Shown here in pieces: positions 8,630 through 16,424 of a DNA stretch of 33,128 bases. Position numbers and translations under genes: made by a program. Where the stretch lies: NCBI GenBank assembly GCA_946625545.1, contig CAMOTC010000008.1, forward strand, positions 1 through 33,128. Direction: 5' to 3'. The notes below the pieces were generated by a model that worked only from the letters and a program-made list of their open reading frames with translations, was not told where the DNA came from and made no database searches. Each line of letters starts with the position of its first letter. Positions within the stretch are counted from its first letter, which is position 1. This DNA comes from an uncultured Clostridia bacterium (GTDB lineage: Bacteria > Bacillota > Clostridia > Christensenellales > CAG-1252).

Positions 8630-10031
8630 TGACTTTTACCTCCGTTATATCGAATGATTTTGTGATGATATCTCTCCCTGCGGGGAGACTCTCGATCTCT
8701 CCCGTGCCGATCATTTGTGCGATGATATTGCCGATCGCCGTCGCTTCCACAGGTCCTACGGTCAGCACTTTCTCGGTCGCGCGGGCGGTCATCTCGTTCA
8801 ACAGGGCGTTTTGGCACCCTCCGCCGATGACGTGTAGGGCGTCGTACTTCTTTCCCGTCGCATCTTCGAGCTCCCGTAGCGCCTTTGCATACTCTCTCGC
8901 GAGGGAGAGAAAGATGCTCCTCGCCATCGCGGGGACGCTGACCGATCCGAGGACGCTCTCGATCTCCTTGATCATACTCTTCGGCGCGAGGAAGCGGGGA
9001 TCGGCGAGGTCGATGAGACGACTCTCCTTGTCGCCGCGCGCCATCTCCGCGAGCTCTGCAAAGGAGTACTTATCGCCGAGCTCCTTCTTGACCTCCTGGA
9101 TCATCCATAGGCCGATGATATTTTTTTGAAAGCGGAAGGTGTAGTCCACGCTTCCTTCATTGGAATAGTTGTATTTCCTTGCGAGGTCCTCGGTGTGCGC
9201 CTTTCCTTCCGTCACGCCGAGGAGAGACCACGTCCCCGACGAGAGATAGGGGGCGCCGTCCGTTACGGGAGCGGCGAGCACCGCGCTCGCGGTATCGTGC
9301 GTCGCAGGGAGGATGACCGTCGCCGAGTAGCCCACTTTCTCCGCGATCTCGGGTCGGAAGCTGCCGACGGTCGTGCCGGGCTGCGAGAGGGCGCCGAAGA
9401 GCTTTGCGGGGAGAGAAAAGGCGGAAAGGATATCTTTGTCCCAAGTATGCGTCTCGGCGTTTACCATTCCCGTTGAGGTCGCGTTGGTGTATTCCTGCTT
9501 TTTGACTCCTGTCAAAAGGAAATGGAAATAGTCGGGGAGCATCAGGAAACTCTCCGCGTTTTGGATGCGTCCCGTGCGGACGTCGTCAAATAGCTGATAG
9601 AGGGTATTGAAAGGAGCGTATTGGATCCCCGTTCGACTGTAGAGAGAGGGGAAGTCCATGCGAGCGTGCGCCGCCTCTTTGATCGCCGCGCCTCTGTCGT
9701 CGCGATAGGCGTAGGTCTTGCCGATGGGGCTGTCGTTGCCGTCGAGGAGGACGTAGTCCACCGCCCAGGTGTCTATCCCGACGTAATCGGGGGCGTATCC
9801 CGCCTCTTTCGCGGCGGAGAGTCCGTTCAGGATCTCTTGAAAGAGCCTGTCAACGTCCCAATATCGACGTCCCTCGATCTCGAGTACGCCGTTGGGGAAA
9901 CGATACACTTCGCGCAGGACGAGCTTGCCCTCCGAGAGATAGGAGACGATGTGTCGTCCCGACGATGCGCCGATATCTACGGCGAGGTAGACGGCTCCCG
10001 AGGGAGCCGATCGGATGGAAAAATCTTTCAT
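8622..10031 (-). CDS. rhaB: Rhamnulokinase
   Basis: This FGGY-family kinase phosphorylates L-rhamnulose at C1 with ATP. Visible are the N-terminal phosphate loop YLAVDIGASSGRHIV (about residues 15-29), GIDTWAVDYVLLD, the substrate region TSTGMVNAETHTWD, the ATP-binding HDTASAV and SSGTWSLLG segments, and VIGGGCQNALLNEMTA near the C-terminus. The 469 residues are normal. It is the first gene of the operon. The ATG has no Shine-Dalgarno sequence, and a perfect extended -10 element sits only 7 nt before it, so the transcript may be leaderless. Neither a rhamnose transporter nor a mutarotase lies in the window. Confidence 0.94.
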   Translation of the reverse strand: MKDFSIRSAPSGAVYLAVDIGASSGRHIVSYLSEGKLVLREVYRFPNGVLEIEGRRYWDVDRLFQEILNGLSAAKEAGYAPDYVGIDTWAVDYVLLDGNDSPIGKTYAYRDDRGAAIKEAAHARMDFPSLYSRTGIQYAPFNTLYQLFDDVRTGRIQNAESFLMLPDYFHFLLTGVKKQEYTNATSTGMVNAETHTWDKDILSAFSLPAKLFGALSQPGTTVGSFRPEIAEKVGYSATVILPATHDTASAVLAAPVTDGAPYLSSGTWSLLGVTEGKAHTEDLARKYNYSNEGSVDYTFRFQKNIIGLWMIQEVKKELGDKYSFAELAEMARGDKESRLIDLADPRFLAPKSMIKEIESVLGSVSVPAMARSIFLSLAREYAKALRELEDATGKKYDALHVIGGGCQNALLNEMTARATEKVLTVGPVEATAIGNIIAQMIGTGEIESLPAGRDIITKSFDITEVKVNG

Positions 10032-10038
10032 AATTTAG

Positions 10039-10047
10039 ATTATATCA
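10039..10047 (-). promoter_or_regulatory. Extended -10 promoter of the rhamnose operon
   Basis: On the minus strand TGATATAAT ends 7 nt before the rhaB ATG, so the expected start site falls at or next to the start codon. The -35 region (about 10062-10067) is poor, as is common for extended -10 promoters. I saw no convincing copy of the tetR operator here. Confidence 0.65.
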
Positions 10048-10226
10048 TAAACCGCGCGAGAAGTGTATCGTTTTTTGATTCGCTTTTGTGATGCGACCTT
10101 TCGCGTCGGAGAAAAGCGGGGAGGTGAGATCGGCGCACGACGGATGGGAGAGGACATTTTCCTCTTTTTGTCGCATTTATTGGGATAAATCACAGTTACC
10201 GACCGTGCTGTTTATCGAAATTGGTG

Positions 10227-10255
10227 TTGACATCGACCGCGATATCGGGTATAAT
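10227..10255 (+). promoter_or_regulatory. Consensus sigma-A promoter of tetR
   Basis: TTGACA (10227-10232), a 17-bp spacer and TATAAT (10250-10255) match the housekeeping consensus exactly. Transcription should begin near 10262, inside or next to the inverted repeat at 10266-10284, so a protein bound there would block initiation. Confidence 0.9.
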
Positions 10256-10265
10256 TTGATATACG

Positions 10266-10284
10266 AACTATCAATTCGGTAGTT
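10266..10284. promoter_or_regulatory. Inverted repeat over the tetR start site, probable autoregulatory operator
   Basis: The half-sites AACTA-T-C and G-G-TAGTT form an imperfect 19-bp palindrome immediately after the -10 element. Its position fits autorepression by the TetR protein. No second copy was found at the rhaB promoter. Confidence 0.6.
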
Positions 10285-10313
10285 TGACCTTCACAAAACA
10301 CCTGGAGGACGCT

Positions 10314-10919
10314 ATGGGTATCAAGGACATCAGAAGAAGCTTTATTTTGGAGCGAGCGATCAAGATCTTTTGCGACAATTCCATCGCAGAGGTCAAGATC
10401 AAGGACGTCGCCGTCTATTGCAATATCGGCGAGGCGACCTTTTATCGCTATTTTCCCAAGAAGACCGCTTTGATCGTCGCTTGCGCGGTGAAACTGCAGG
10501 AGAAAGTCGCCGCCTTCTTCGGCAACGATCGCGAGGGGCGCGGCTTTGACCGTCTTTCCCGCTTCTATTACCGTTTCTTTGAGATCTTTTCCGAGCATCG
10601 CGACTACTACCGCTTCCTCAGCGACTTCGATTCCTATTGCATTCGCGAGGCGGTGAAAGATCTCGACAGCTATTCGGACGGCTTGGACATCTTTAAGTCT
10701 CAGTTCGAGGAGGCGTACAGAGCGGGGCTCGAGGACGGCACTGTGAAAGAAGTGTACGATATCGATCTCTTCTACTATTCCACGACGCACGCGCTCCTCT
10801 CTCTCTGCAAGAAGCTCGCTTCCGAGGCATATATCGTCAGACAGGACGATCTAACCGACAAGAGACAGGAGATCCGCACCGTCATAGACGTTGTCTTGCA
10901 GTATCTCAAGAAGGCGTAA
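10314..10919 (+). CDS. TetR/AcrR-family transcriptional regulator (201 aa)
   Basis: The N-terminal 60 residues are a TetR-type HTH: SFILERAIKIFCDN, then VKIKDVAVYCNIGEATFYRYFPKK, where the recognition helix carries GEATFYRYF. The remaining 140 helical residues form the ligand-binding and dimer region (RFYYRFFEIFSEHRDYYRFL and following), with no family-specific signature I recognise. Start ATG 10314 follows a GGAGGA by 4 nt; an upstream in-frame TTG is less likely. The gene diverges from the rhamnose operon and has a perfect promoter with an inverted repeat on its start site. TetR control of rhamnose genes would be unusual, since AraC, DeoR or LacI types are better known, so the link rests only on position. 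Confidence 0.88.
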   Translation: MGIKDIRRSFILERAIKIFCDNSIAEVKIKDVAVYCNIGEATFYRYFPKKTALIVACAVKLQEKVAAFFGNDREGRGFDRLSRFYYRFFEIFSEHRDYYRFLSDFDSYCIREAVKDLDSYSDGLDIFKSQFEEAYRAGLEDGTVKEVYDIDLFYYSTTHALLSLCKKLASEAYIVRQDDLTDKRQEIRTVIDVVLQYLKKA

Positions 10920-10963
10920 AAAAAGACCGCCGGCGCCTGCTGACGATCAAATACGGTTATCTC

Positions 10964-10993
10964 GCATCACCGCCACCCGCGGTGGTGCTTTTA
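10964..10993 (+). terminator. Terminator of tetR
   Basis: A 10-bp stem (10964-10973 with 10979-10988, one T-G wobble) is followed by TTTTATT. It stands 45 bases past the tetR stop, before a convergent gene. Confidence 0.75.
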
Positions 10994-11028
10994 TTGTTCT
11001 TCATGGGACTCTGTAGGGAGAAAAGCGG

Positions 11029-11520
11029 TCAAGCCGCCTTCTTTTTCTCCTTTGCGATATATACTTCGAGCACGATCCCCGCGACGAGGGCGAGAACGCC
11101 GAGGAGGGAAAAGACCGCCGAGACGATGGGACCCACTGCGAGAGAGATCTCGGGGAAGGTGACTGCGGGACGCACCGTCAAGTTTACGGTGAGAGCGAGC
11201 GCGCCGCCTGCTGCGTAGATGGCGGCGGCGATGCCGGATACGATCTTGAACCCTTTGCCCAACACGGCGACGCAAAGGGCGATCAGGGGGAGCGCGTAGG
11301 CAAAGACCACTGCCGCCGACGCGTTAAAGATGGTGTATCCGCTTGCCGTCGAACAACCGAGCGCGACCTGTACTCCGGTATAGCTATCCTGCAAAATGGA
11401 ATAGGGCGTCACTTCCGTGCTGATCGCGGCGACAAAGATCATTGCAAAAGCGATCAAGCCGCACACCGCGGCAAAGATCGTTGCGCCCCAGGACAATATC
11501 TCCATCTTTTTCCTATTCAT
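11029..11520 (-). CDS. Four-helix membrane protein of unknown function (163 aa)
   Basis: Four hydrophobic helices are visible at about residues 9-33, 66-86, 91-113 and 123-153. A polar loop of about 30 residues with one Cys separates the first two, and a basic tail (KEKKKAA) ends the protein. There are no catalytic motifs and I do not recognise a family. The start is supported by AGGAGG 4-5 nt upstream. It stands alone between the convergent tetR gene and the deacetylase gene on the same strand, about 150 bp away, so co-transcription with the latter is possible but not shown. Confidence 0.75.
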   Translation of the reverse strand: MNRKKMEILSWGATIFAAVCGLIAFAMIFVAAISTEVTPYSILQDSYTGVQVALGCSTASGYTIFNASAAVVFAYALPLIALCVAVLGKGFKIVSGIAAAIYAAGGALALTVNLTVRPAVTFPEISLAVGPIVSAVFSLLGVLALVAGIVLEVYIAKEKKKAA

Positions 11521-11670
11521 CTTTCCTCCTAATATCGTCCGGACGCGTCACAGCAGCGTTATTTTGTCGCATTTGTATCACTATTCTATCAACATTTTGC
11601 GATAATATCAAGGAAATGGAGATACAATTTTTGCGAAATGTCTCGATAAGCGGAGGAAATACCTAAAAAT

Positions 11671-12495
11671 TCACACGATGCCGTGTTTGTCCAGGAAGGC
11701 GCGGGTGCTTTTCGTGCCGTCACGGTTGATGCGATAAAGACGGGAAAGTTTGCTTTTGTCTCCCTTTTTCAGCGTATTGATCCTCTCGTAACATGTAAAG
11801 ATCATATCGTACCTTCTCTTGACGACCTCCTCCGAGCTCTCGTCGTAGGCGCCGAAAGGATAGGCGAAGGCGACGGGCTTTATGCCGCACTTGTCCAGAA
11901 GGGCGCGGTCGAGGCGTTCGAGATCCTCGTCCACCGCTTTTTGGTGCGTTTCGACGCTCTCTCCCTTTATCCTTTTGATGCCGAATCGCGGCTTATAGGC
12001 GTGCATCGCATAGGTGTGGCACCCGATCTCGTAGATGCCGCTCTTTGCGAGTGAAGTGATCTCGTCCCAGGTCAGATGAGAGTATTCGAGCTGATCCTTC
12101 TCGTGGGTGGAGGAGTACTCTGTAAAACAGCCGATCACGTTGAGTATGGCGTGCGCGTCGTACTTTGCGAGGAGATCTGATCCGTAGTAGAGATTATCGT
12201 AGTGTCCGTCGTCAAAGGTCAGGAGAATGGGCTTTTCGGGGAGATCTCCCTCTCCTCGGAGATATTCCTTGACTTCCCTCGCCGTGACGAAGGTATATCC
12301 ACGCGCACGAAGGGTCGCGAGATCGCATTCTAACCTCTCGGGGGAGATGAAATATACCCCTCTCTTTGTCGCGGAGATCGAATGATACATCAAGATGGGG
12401 AGAGTGGCGCTCTCTCCTTCCGCGACTGCGGGAATAGGGAGCGCGAGAGTGAAGAGGGAGAGTACAAGTATCGTGACGATGATCGCTTTTCTCAT
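11671..12495 (-). CDS. Secreted polysaccharide deacetylase, NodB/PgaB type (274 aa)
   Basis: A signal peptide (MRKAIIV plus hydrophobic core, probable cleavage after AVA at about residue 25) directs the protein outside. The carbohydrate esterase family 4 fold is shown by ILMYHSI near 35-40, LLTFDDGHYDN with catalytic Asp95 and metal-ligand Asp96, and GCHTYAMH with His160 and His165. The five-residue histidine spacing resembles PgaB-type enzymes more than the HxxxH of chitin deacetylases. FAYPFGAYDE occupies the fourth motif. The likely substrate is an N-acetylated cell-wall or exopolysaccharide. No polysaccharide synthesis genes are adjacent. The ribosome binding site is weak. It diverges from the dap operon. 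Confidence 0.88.
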   Translation of the reverse strand: MRKAIIVTILVLSLFTLALPIPAVAEGESATLPILMYHSISATKRGVYFISPERLECDLATLRARGYTFVTAREVKEYLRGEGDLPEKPILLTFDDGHYDNLYYGSDLLAKYDAHAILNVIGCFTEYSSTHEKDQLEYSHLTWDEITSLAKSGIYEIGCHTYAMHAYKPRFGIKRIKGESVETHQKAVDEDLERLDRALLDKCGIKPVAFAYPFGAYDESSEEVVKRRYDMIFTCYERINTLKKGDKSKLSRLYRINRDGTKSTRAFLDKHGIV

Positions 12496-12554
12496 ATCGC
12501 TTGTTAATATGTACCTTTCTCGGGGAAAATATCAGATCGGCGTTTACATTTTAT

Positions 12555-12583
12555 TTGCCTGCGCGGGCGCGGAGTGATATAAT
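12555..12583 (+). promoter_or_regulatory. Promoter of the dap operon
   Basis: TTGCCT (12555-12560), a 17-bp spacer and TATAAT (12578-12583), preceded by TGA to give the extended -10 TGATATAAT. The start would be near 12590, leaving an 87-nt leader. I looked there for a lysine riboswitch or T-box and saw only a small stem of TGCGC with GCGCA (12609-12641). Confidence 0.8.
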
Positions 12584-12676
12584 TTCTCTGTATGTTACTA
12601 TGATATTTTGCGCGTCTGTCACCCGCTTGGAGAGGAGCGCATATATTTACCCCGAGAGAGTATAGGAGGTTTTGGT

Positions 12677-13564
12677 ATGAAAAAGACGATTTTTAAGGGA
12701 GCTGCCACCGCGATCATCACCCCGATGAAGAAAGGGGAGGTGGACTTTGACGCACTTCGCCGTTTGGTGGACTTCCAGATCGAGAACGGCATCGACGCCC
12801 TCGTCGCCGCAGGCACGACGGGAGAGAGCAGTACTCTCACGGATGAGGAACACGTCGAGGTCATCAAGACCGTCGTGGAGAGAGCCGCGGGCAGAGTCCC
12901 CGTCATCGCAGGTACGGGCAGTAACGACGCCGCCTATGCGATCAAGCTCTCGCAGGATGCCTGCCGCCTCGGTGCGGACGCGCTGCTCCTCGTGACGCCG
13001 TATTATAATAAAGCCACCCAGGCAGGTCTCGTCGAGATGTATAAGGCGATCGCTCACGAGGTGTCTCGCCCCATTATCCTCTATAACGTCCCCTCCCGTA
13101 CGGGTGTGAATATCGAGCCGCAGACTTATCTCGCCCTCGCAGAGGAGCCGAATATCGTCGCGATCAAAGAGGCGAACGGCAATATCGGCAAGATCGTGGA
13201 GACCATGTCCCTCGTGCACGATAAGCTCGACCTTTACAGCGGCAACGACGACCAGATCGTCCCCCTGATGAGCCTCGGCGGACAGGGTGTGATCAGCGTG
13301 TTGTCCAACCTGCTCCCGCGTGAGACCTCCGAGATGTGCCACGCTTTCCTCAGAGGGGATATCGCGGCGGCGCGTGAGGCGCAGTATAAGTATCATAGAC
13401 TCATCGACGCCCTTTTCTGCGAGGTGAATCCCATCCCCGTCAAGGCGGCGATGACTCGTCTCGGATTCGGCGACGGCTCCATCCGTCTCCCCTTGACGCC
13501 GATGACGAAGGCAAACGAAGAAAAACTCGTCGGCTTGATGCGTGAAGTCGGCATCGAGGTGTGA
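12677..13564 (+). CDS. dapA: 4-hydroxy-tetrahydrodipicolinate synthase
   Basis: DapA condenses pyruvate with aspartate semialdehyde, the committed step toward diaminopimelate and lysine. The 295-residue TIM-barrel protein shows GTTGESSTL for substrate binding (about 46-54), YNVPSRTGVN with the catalytic Tyr (about 136), and VAIKEANGN with Schiff-base Lys164. ATG 12677 follows AGGAGG at 12664-12669; the frame is open further upstream but has no ribosome binding site. First gene of the six-gene operon; dapB begins one base after its stop. Confidence 0.96.
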   Translation: MKKTIFKGAATAIITPMKKGEVDFDALRRLVDFQIENGIDALVAAGTTGESSTLTDEEHVEVIKTVVERAAGRVPVIAGTGSNDAAYAIKLSQDACRLGADALLLVTPYYNKATQAGLVEMYKAIAHEVSRPIILYNVPSRTGVNIEPQTYLALAEEPNIVAIKEANGNIGKIVETMSLVHDKLDLYSGNDDQIVPLMSLGGQGVISVLSNLLPRETSEMCHAFLRGDIAAAREAQYKYHRLIDALFCEVNPIPVKAAMTRLGFGDGSIRLPLTPMTKANEEKLVGLMREVGIEV

Positions 13565-13565
13565 T

Positions 13566-14309
13566 ATGATCGTGATCGTGAACGGCGCCGGCGGCAGGCT
13601 GGGGCAGGAAGTACTCAAGGCGGCGAAGGGTGCGGGGCACTCTGTCGTCGCAGTGGACAAGTCCGGGGTGAGCCCGGAGAGCGTCACCTATCGTGACCTC
13701 GCGGATTATACGGGGGCGGCGGATGTCGTCATAGACTTTTCCTCCCACCTCGCGACGGCGGAGCTTATCGACTACGTTGTGAAACGCTCTCTCCCTCTCG
13801 TCCTCGCGACGACGGGTCAAACGTCCGAGGAGAAGGAGATGATCTATGCCGCGGCGAAAAGAGTCCCTCTCTTTTTCAGCGCGAATATGAGTTTCGGCGT
13901 GGCGCTCCTCGTCTCTCTCGTCAAGAAGGCGGCGGCGATGCTCGCTGATGACGATATCGAGATCGTGGAGACGCACCATAATCATAAGGCGGACGCCCCC
14001 TCGGGGACAGCCATCATGATCGCGAATGCGATCTCGGACACCCTCGGCGGCAGAGAGATCGTCAAGGGCAGAAACGGTATGCAAAAGAGAGAGAAGGGGG
14101 AGATCGGCATCAGCTCGATCCGTATCGGTTCTGTCGTCGGCAAGCACGAAGTCATGTTCGGCGACGGCGTGGAGACCATCACCCTCACGCACGAAGCGCA
14201 CGACAAGGCGCTCTTTGCTCTGGGGGCTCTCCGTGCGGCAGCTTTCCTCGTCAAGAAGAATGCGGGGCTCTACGATATGCAGTCTCTCGTGGAGGAACAC
14301 AATGCGTAA
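13566..14309 (+). CDS. dapB: 4-hydroxy-tetrahydrodipicolinate reductase
   Basis: DapB reduces the DapA product to tetrahydrodipicolinate with NAD(P)H. The Rossmann loop VNGAGGRLGQ starts at about residue 5, and the hallmark ETHHNHKADAPSGTA carries the catalytic His pair and the Lys. The length of 247 residues is typical of the short form. ATG 13566 sits just after the dapA stop with AGGTG upstream. Its end overlaps dapF by 8 bp. Confidence 0.95.
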   Translation: MIVIVNGAGGRLGQEVLKAAKGAGHSVVAVDKSGVSPESVTYRDLADYTGAADVVIDFSSHLATAELIDYVVKRSLPLVLATTGQTSEEKEMIYAAAKRVPLFFSANMSFGVALLVSLVKKAAAMLADDDIEIVETHHNHKADAPSGTAIMIANAISDTLGGREIVKGRNGMQKREKGEIGISSIRIGSVVGKHEVMFGDGVETITLTHEAHDKALFALGALRAAAFLVKKNAGLYDMQSLVEEHNA

Positions 14310-15159
14310 GATCCCTTTTACCAAGATGCACGGAGCGGGAAACGACTATATCTATATCGATCTCTTCGACGCTCCTCTCGACTTTGATCCCTCCGATCTC
14401 GCGAGAAAGATGTCTCCTCGCCACTTTTCCGTGGGTGCGGACGGCGTCGTGCTGATCCTCCCGAGCGAGGTCGCAGACGCGAGAATGCGTATGTTTAATC
14501 TCGACGGCAGCGAGGGCAAGATGTGCGGCAATGCGATCCGCTGCGTCGCAAAGTATCTCTCCGATCACGCTTTGATCAAAAAGGACGTGATCACGGTGGA
14601 GACCCTCTCGGGCATCAAGACGCTGAAACTGTATAAAAAGGGCGGCGTGGTCGTATCGGTGTCTGTGGATATGGGGGTCGCGGTCTTTACTCCTGAGGAG
14701 ATCCCCGTCCTCTACGAGGGCGCCGAGATGGTCGAGGCTCCCGTCACCGTCCTCGGAAAAGAGGTCAAGATGACGGCGGTCAGTATGGGCAATCCGCACG
14801 CCGTGATCTTCACCGAAGGGGTGGACGATCTCGACCTCGAGAAGATCGGACCGACGTATGAAAATCTCAGGATCTTTCCCGAAAGGGTCAATACCGAGTT
14901 TGTCGAGGTCATCGACTCTCGCACCTTGAAAATGCGTGTGTGGGAGCGCGGCAGCGGCGAGACCTATGCCTGCGGTACGGGGGCTTCGGCTACCGTGGCG
15001 GCGGCGGTCAGGACGGGGAGAGTTCCTGCGGGCGAGCCTATCACGGTGCGCCTCGTAGGCGGCGATCTCACGATCACGGTGGATAAAGATTATCGCGTCA
15101 CGATGACAGGGGGCGCGACGGAAGTATATCAAGGAGTGTATGCGTATGATGAAGATTAA
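14302..15159 (+). CDS. dapF: Diaminopimelate epimerase
   Basis: DapF converts LL- to meso-diaminopimelate by a two-cysteine, cofactor-free mechanism. Both catalytic segments are present: NLDGSEGKMCGNAIRC with the first Cys and ACGTGASA with the second. MHGAGNDYIYID marks the N-terminus. It has 285 residues. ATG 14302 lies inside the last codons of dapB, 4 nt after a GGAGGAACA stretch, and its own end overlaps dapL. In the DapL route this epimerase directly follows the aminotransferase, as the gene order suggests. Confidence 0.95.
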   Translation: MRKIPFTKMHGAGNDYIYIDLFDAPLDFDPSDLARKMSPRHFSVGADGVVLILPSEVADARMRMFNLDGSEGKMCGNAIRCVAKYLSDHALIKKDVITVETLSGIKTLKLYKKGGVVVSVSVDMGVAVFTPEEIPVLYEGAEMVEAPVTVLGKEVKMTAVSMGNPHAVIFTEGVDDLDLEKIGPTYENLRIFPERVNTEFVEVIDSRTLKMRVWERGSGETYACGTGASATVAAAVRTGRVPAGEPITVRLVGGDLTITVDKDYRVTMTGGATEVYQGVYAYDED

Positions 15160-16345
15160 GGTCAACGAGAACTATTCCTGCCTGAAAGAGAGCTATCTCT
15201 TCTCCGAGATCGGCAAGAAGGTGCGCGCCTACCAAGAGGCGCATCCCGATAAAAAGGTCATTCGACTCGGCATCGGAGACGTCACCCTCCCCCTCGCACC
15301 CGTCGTGGTGGAGGCGATGGAGAAGGCGGCCCGCGAGATGGGCGTCAAGGAGACTTTCCGCGGCTATCCTCCCGAGTACGGATACGACTTTCTGCGTGAG
15401 GCGATCTCCGCCTACTATAAGAGAAACGGCGTCACCGTCCCCGCAGGCGATATCTTTGTCTCGGACGGCGCGAAGAGCGACGTGGGCAATATCGTGGATA
15501 TCCTCGGTAAAAATACCGTGCTGATCCCCTCTCCCGTCTATCCTGTCTATATGGACAGCAACCTGATGAACGGCAACCGCATCGAGCTCCTCGAGGCAGG
15601 GGAGTCGGACGGCTTCCTCGGCACGCCCGACCTTCTCGACGGCGAGACCTACGTGATCTATATCTGCTCGCCCAATAATCCCACGGGCGCGGTGTACGAC
15701 AGGGCGGGGCTCAAGGCGTGGGTGGACTACGCTCTTGAGAGCGGCTCCCTCATCATCTTTGACAGCGCGTACGAGGCATTCATTCAGGGCGACTATCCCC
15801 ATTCGATCTACGATATCGAGGGTGCGGAAAAGTGCGCGATCGAGATCTGCTCCTTCTCCAAGATGTCGGGCTTTACGGGTACCCGTTGCGCCTGGTGCGT
15901 CGTCCCCGCGAGCCTCGAGACAGAGGGGGGCTATTCCTTAAAGAAGATGTGGTCGCGCCGTCAGGCGACGAAGTTCAACGGCGTGTCCTATCCCGTCCAG
16001 CGCGGCGCGGAGGCGGCTCTTACCGAGGAGGGGATTCGCGAGTGCGCGGCGCTCGTCGAATACTATATGGAGAATGCAAAGATCATCGCGGATACCCTTC
16101 GCAGGGTGGGCGTATGGTTTACCGGCGGCGTCTCCTCTCCCTATATCTGGCTGAAGTGCCCGAAAGGGATGTCGAGCTGGGAGTTTTTTGACTATCTCCT
16201 CGAGAACGCGCAGATCGTCGGCACCCCCGGCGAAGGCTTCGGCGAGGCGGGCGAAGGATATTTCCGCCTGACCTCCTTTGGGAGCAGGGAGAATACGATC
16301 GAGGCGACTGCGCGCCTGGAAGCGCTGTTGAAAAGCGGCGTATAA
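15146..16345 (+). CDS. dapL: LL-diaminopimelate aminotransferase
   Basis: DapL converts tetrahydrodipicolinate straight to LL-diaminopimelate using glutamate, bypassing the succinylase or acetylase steps. It is a fold-type I PLP enzyme of about 399 residues. Visible are RLGIGDVTLPL, FRGYPPEYGYDFLREAI, SDGAKSDVGN, CSPNNPTGAVYD and the PLP-lysine motif SFSKMSGFTGTR (Lys about 239). ATG 15146 is preferred, as AAGGAG lies 9 nt upstream; ATG 15140 is only 3 nt from it, and ATG 15149 is also possible. It overlaps dapF. No dapD/dapH, dapC or dapE appears in this operon, as expected for this variant. Confidence 0.94.
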   Translation: MMKIKVNENYSCLKESYLFSEIGKKVRAYQEAHPDKKVIRLGIGDVTLPLAPVVVEAMEKAAREMGVKETFRGYPPEYGYDFLREAISAYYKRNGVTVPAGDIFVSDGAKSDVGNIVDILGKNTVLIPSPVYPVYMDSNLMNGNRIELLEAGESDGFLGTPDLLDGETYVIYICSPNNPTGAVYDRAGLKAWVDYALESGSLIIFDSAYEAFIQGDYPHSIYDIEGAEKCAIEICSFSKMSGFTGTRCAWCVVPASLETEGGYSLKKMWSRRQATKFNGVSYPVQRGAEAALTEEGIRECAALVEYYMENAKIIADTLRRVGVWFTGGVSSPYIWLKCPKGMSSWEFFDYLLENAQIVGTPGEGFGEAGEGYFRLTSFGSRENTIEATARLEALLKSGV

Positions 16346-16424
16346 CGGATCATATACTACCTTTCTTCAGAGCAAAAACTTCACTATCTTGCGTTTTGGC
16401 GCAAGGCGGAAAAAGGAGCAAGAT

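Noticed and set aside
10166-11574. Shared 13-mer TTTTGTCGCATTT at 10166-10178 and 11562-11574
   Set aside because: A few repeated 13-mers are expected by chance in 33 kb, and there is no symmetry or shared position relative to a promoter.
12584-12676. Lysine riboswitch or T-box in the dap operon leader
   Set aside because: The 87-nt leader is too short for a lysine riboswitch and lacks the T-box sequence; only a minor hairpin is visible.
12647-15165. Several long minus-strand frames opposite dapA, dapB and dapF
   Set aside because: Composition is that of shadow frames, and they lack ribosome binding sites, while the plus-strand genes are unmistakable.
16388-16405. Hairpin CTTGCG/CGCAAG between dapL and lysA as a terminator
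   Set aside because: The stem is only 6 bp with no U-tract and lies 20 bases before lysA; at most it slows RNA polymerase or stabilises the mRNA end.
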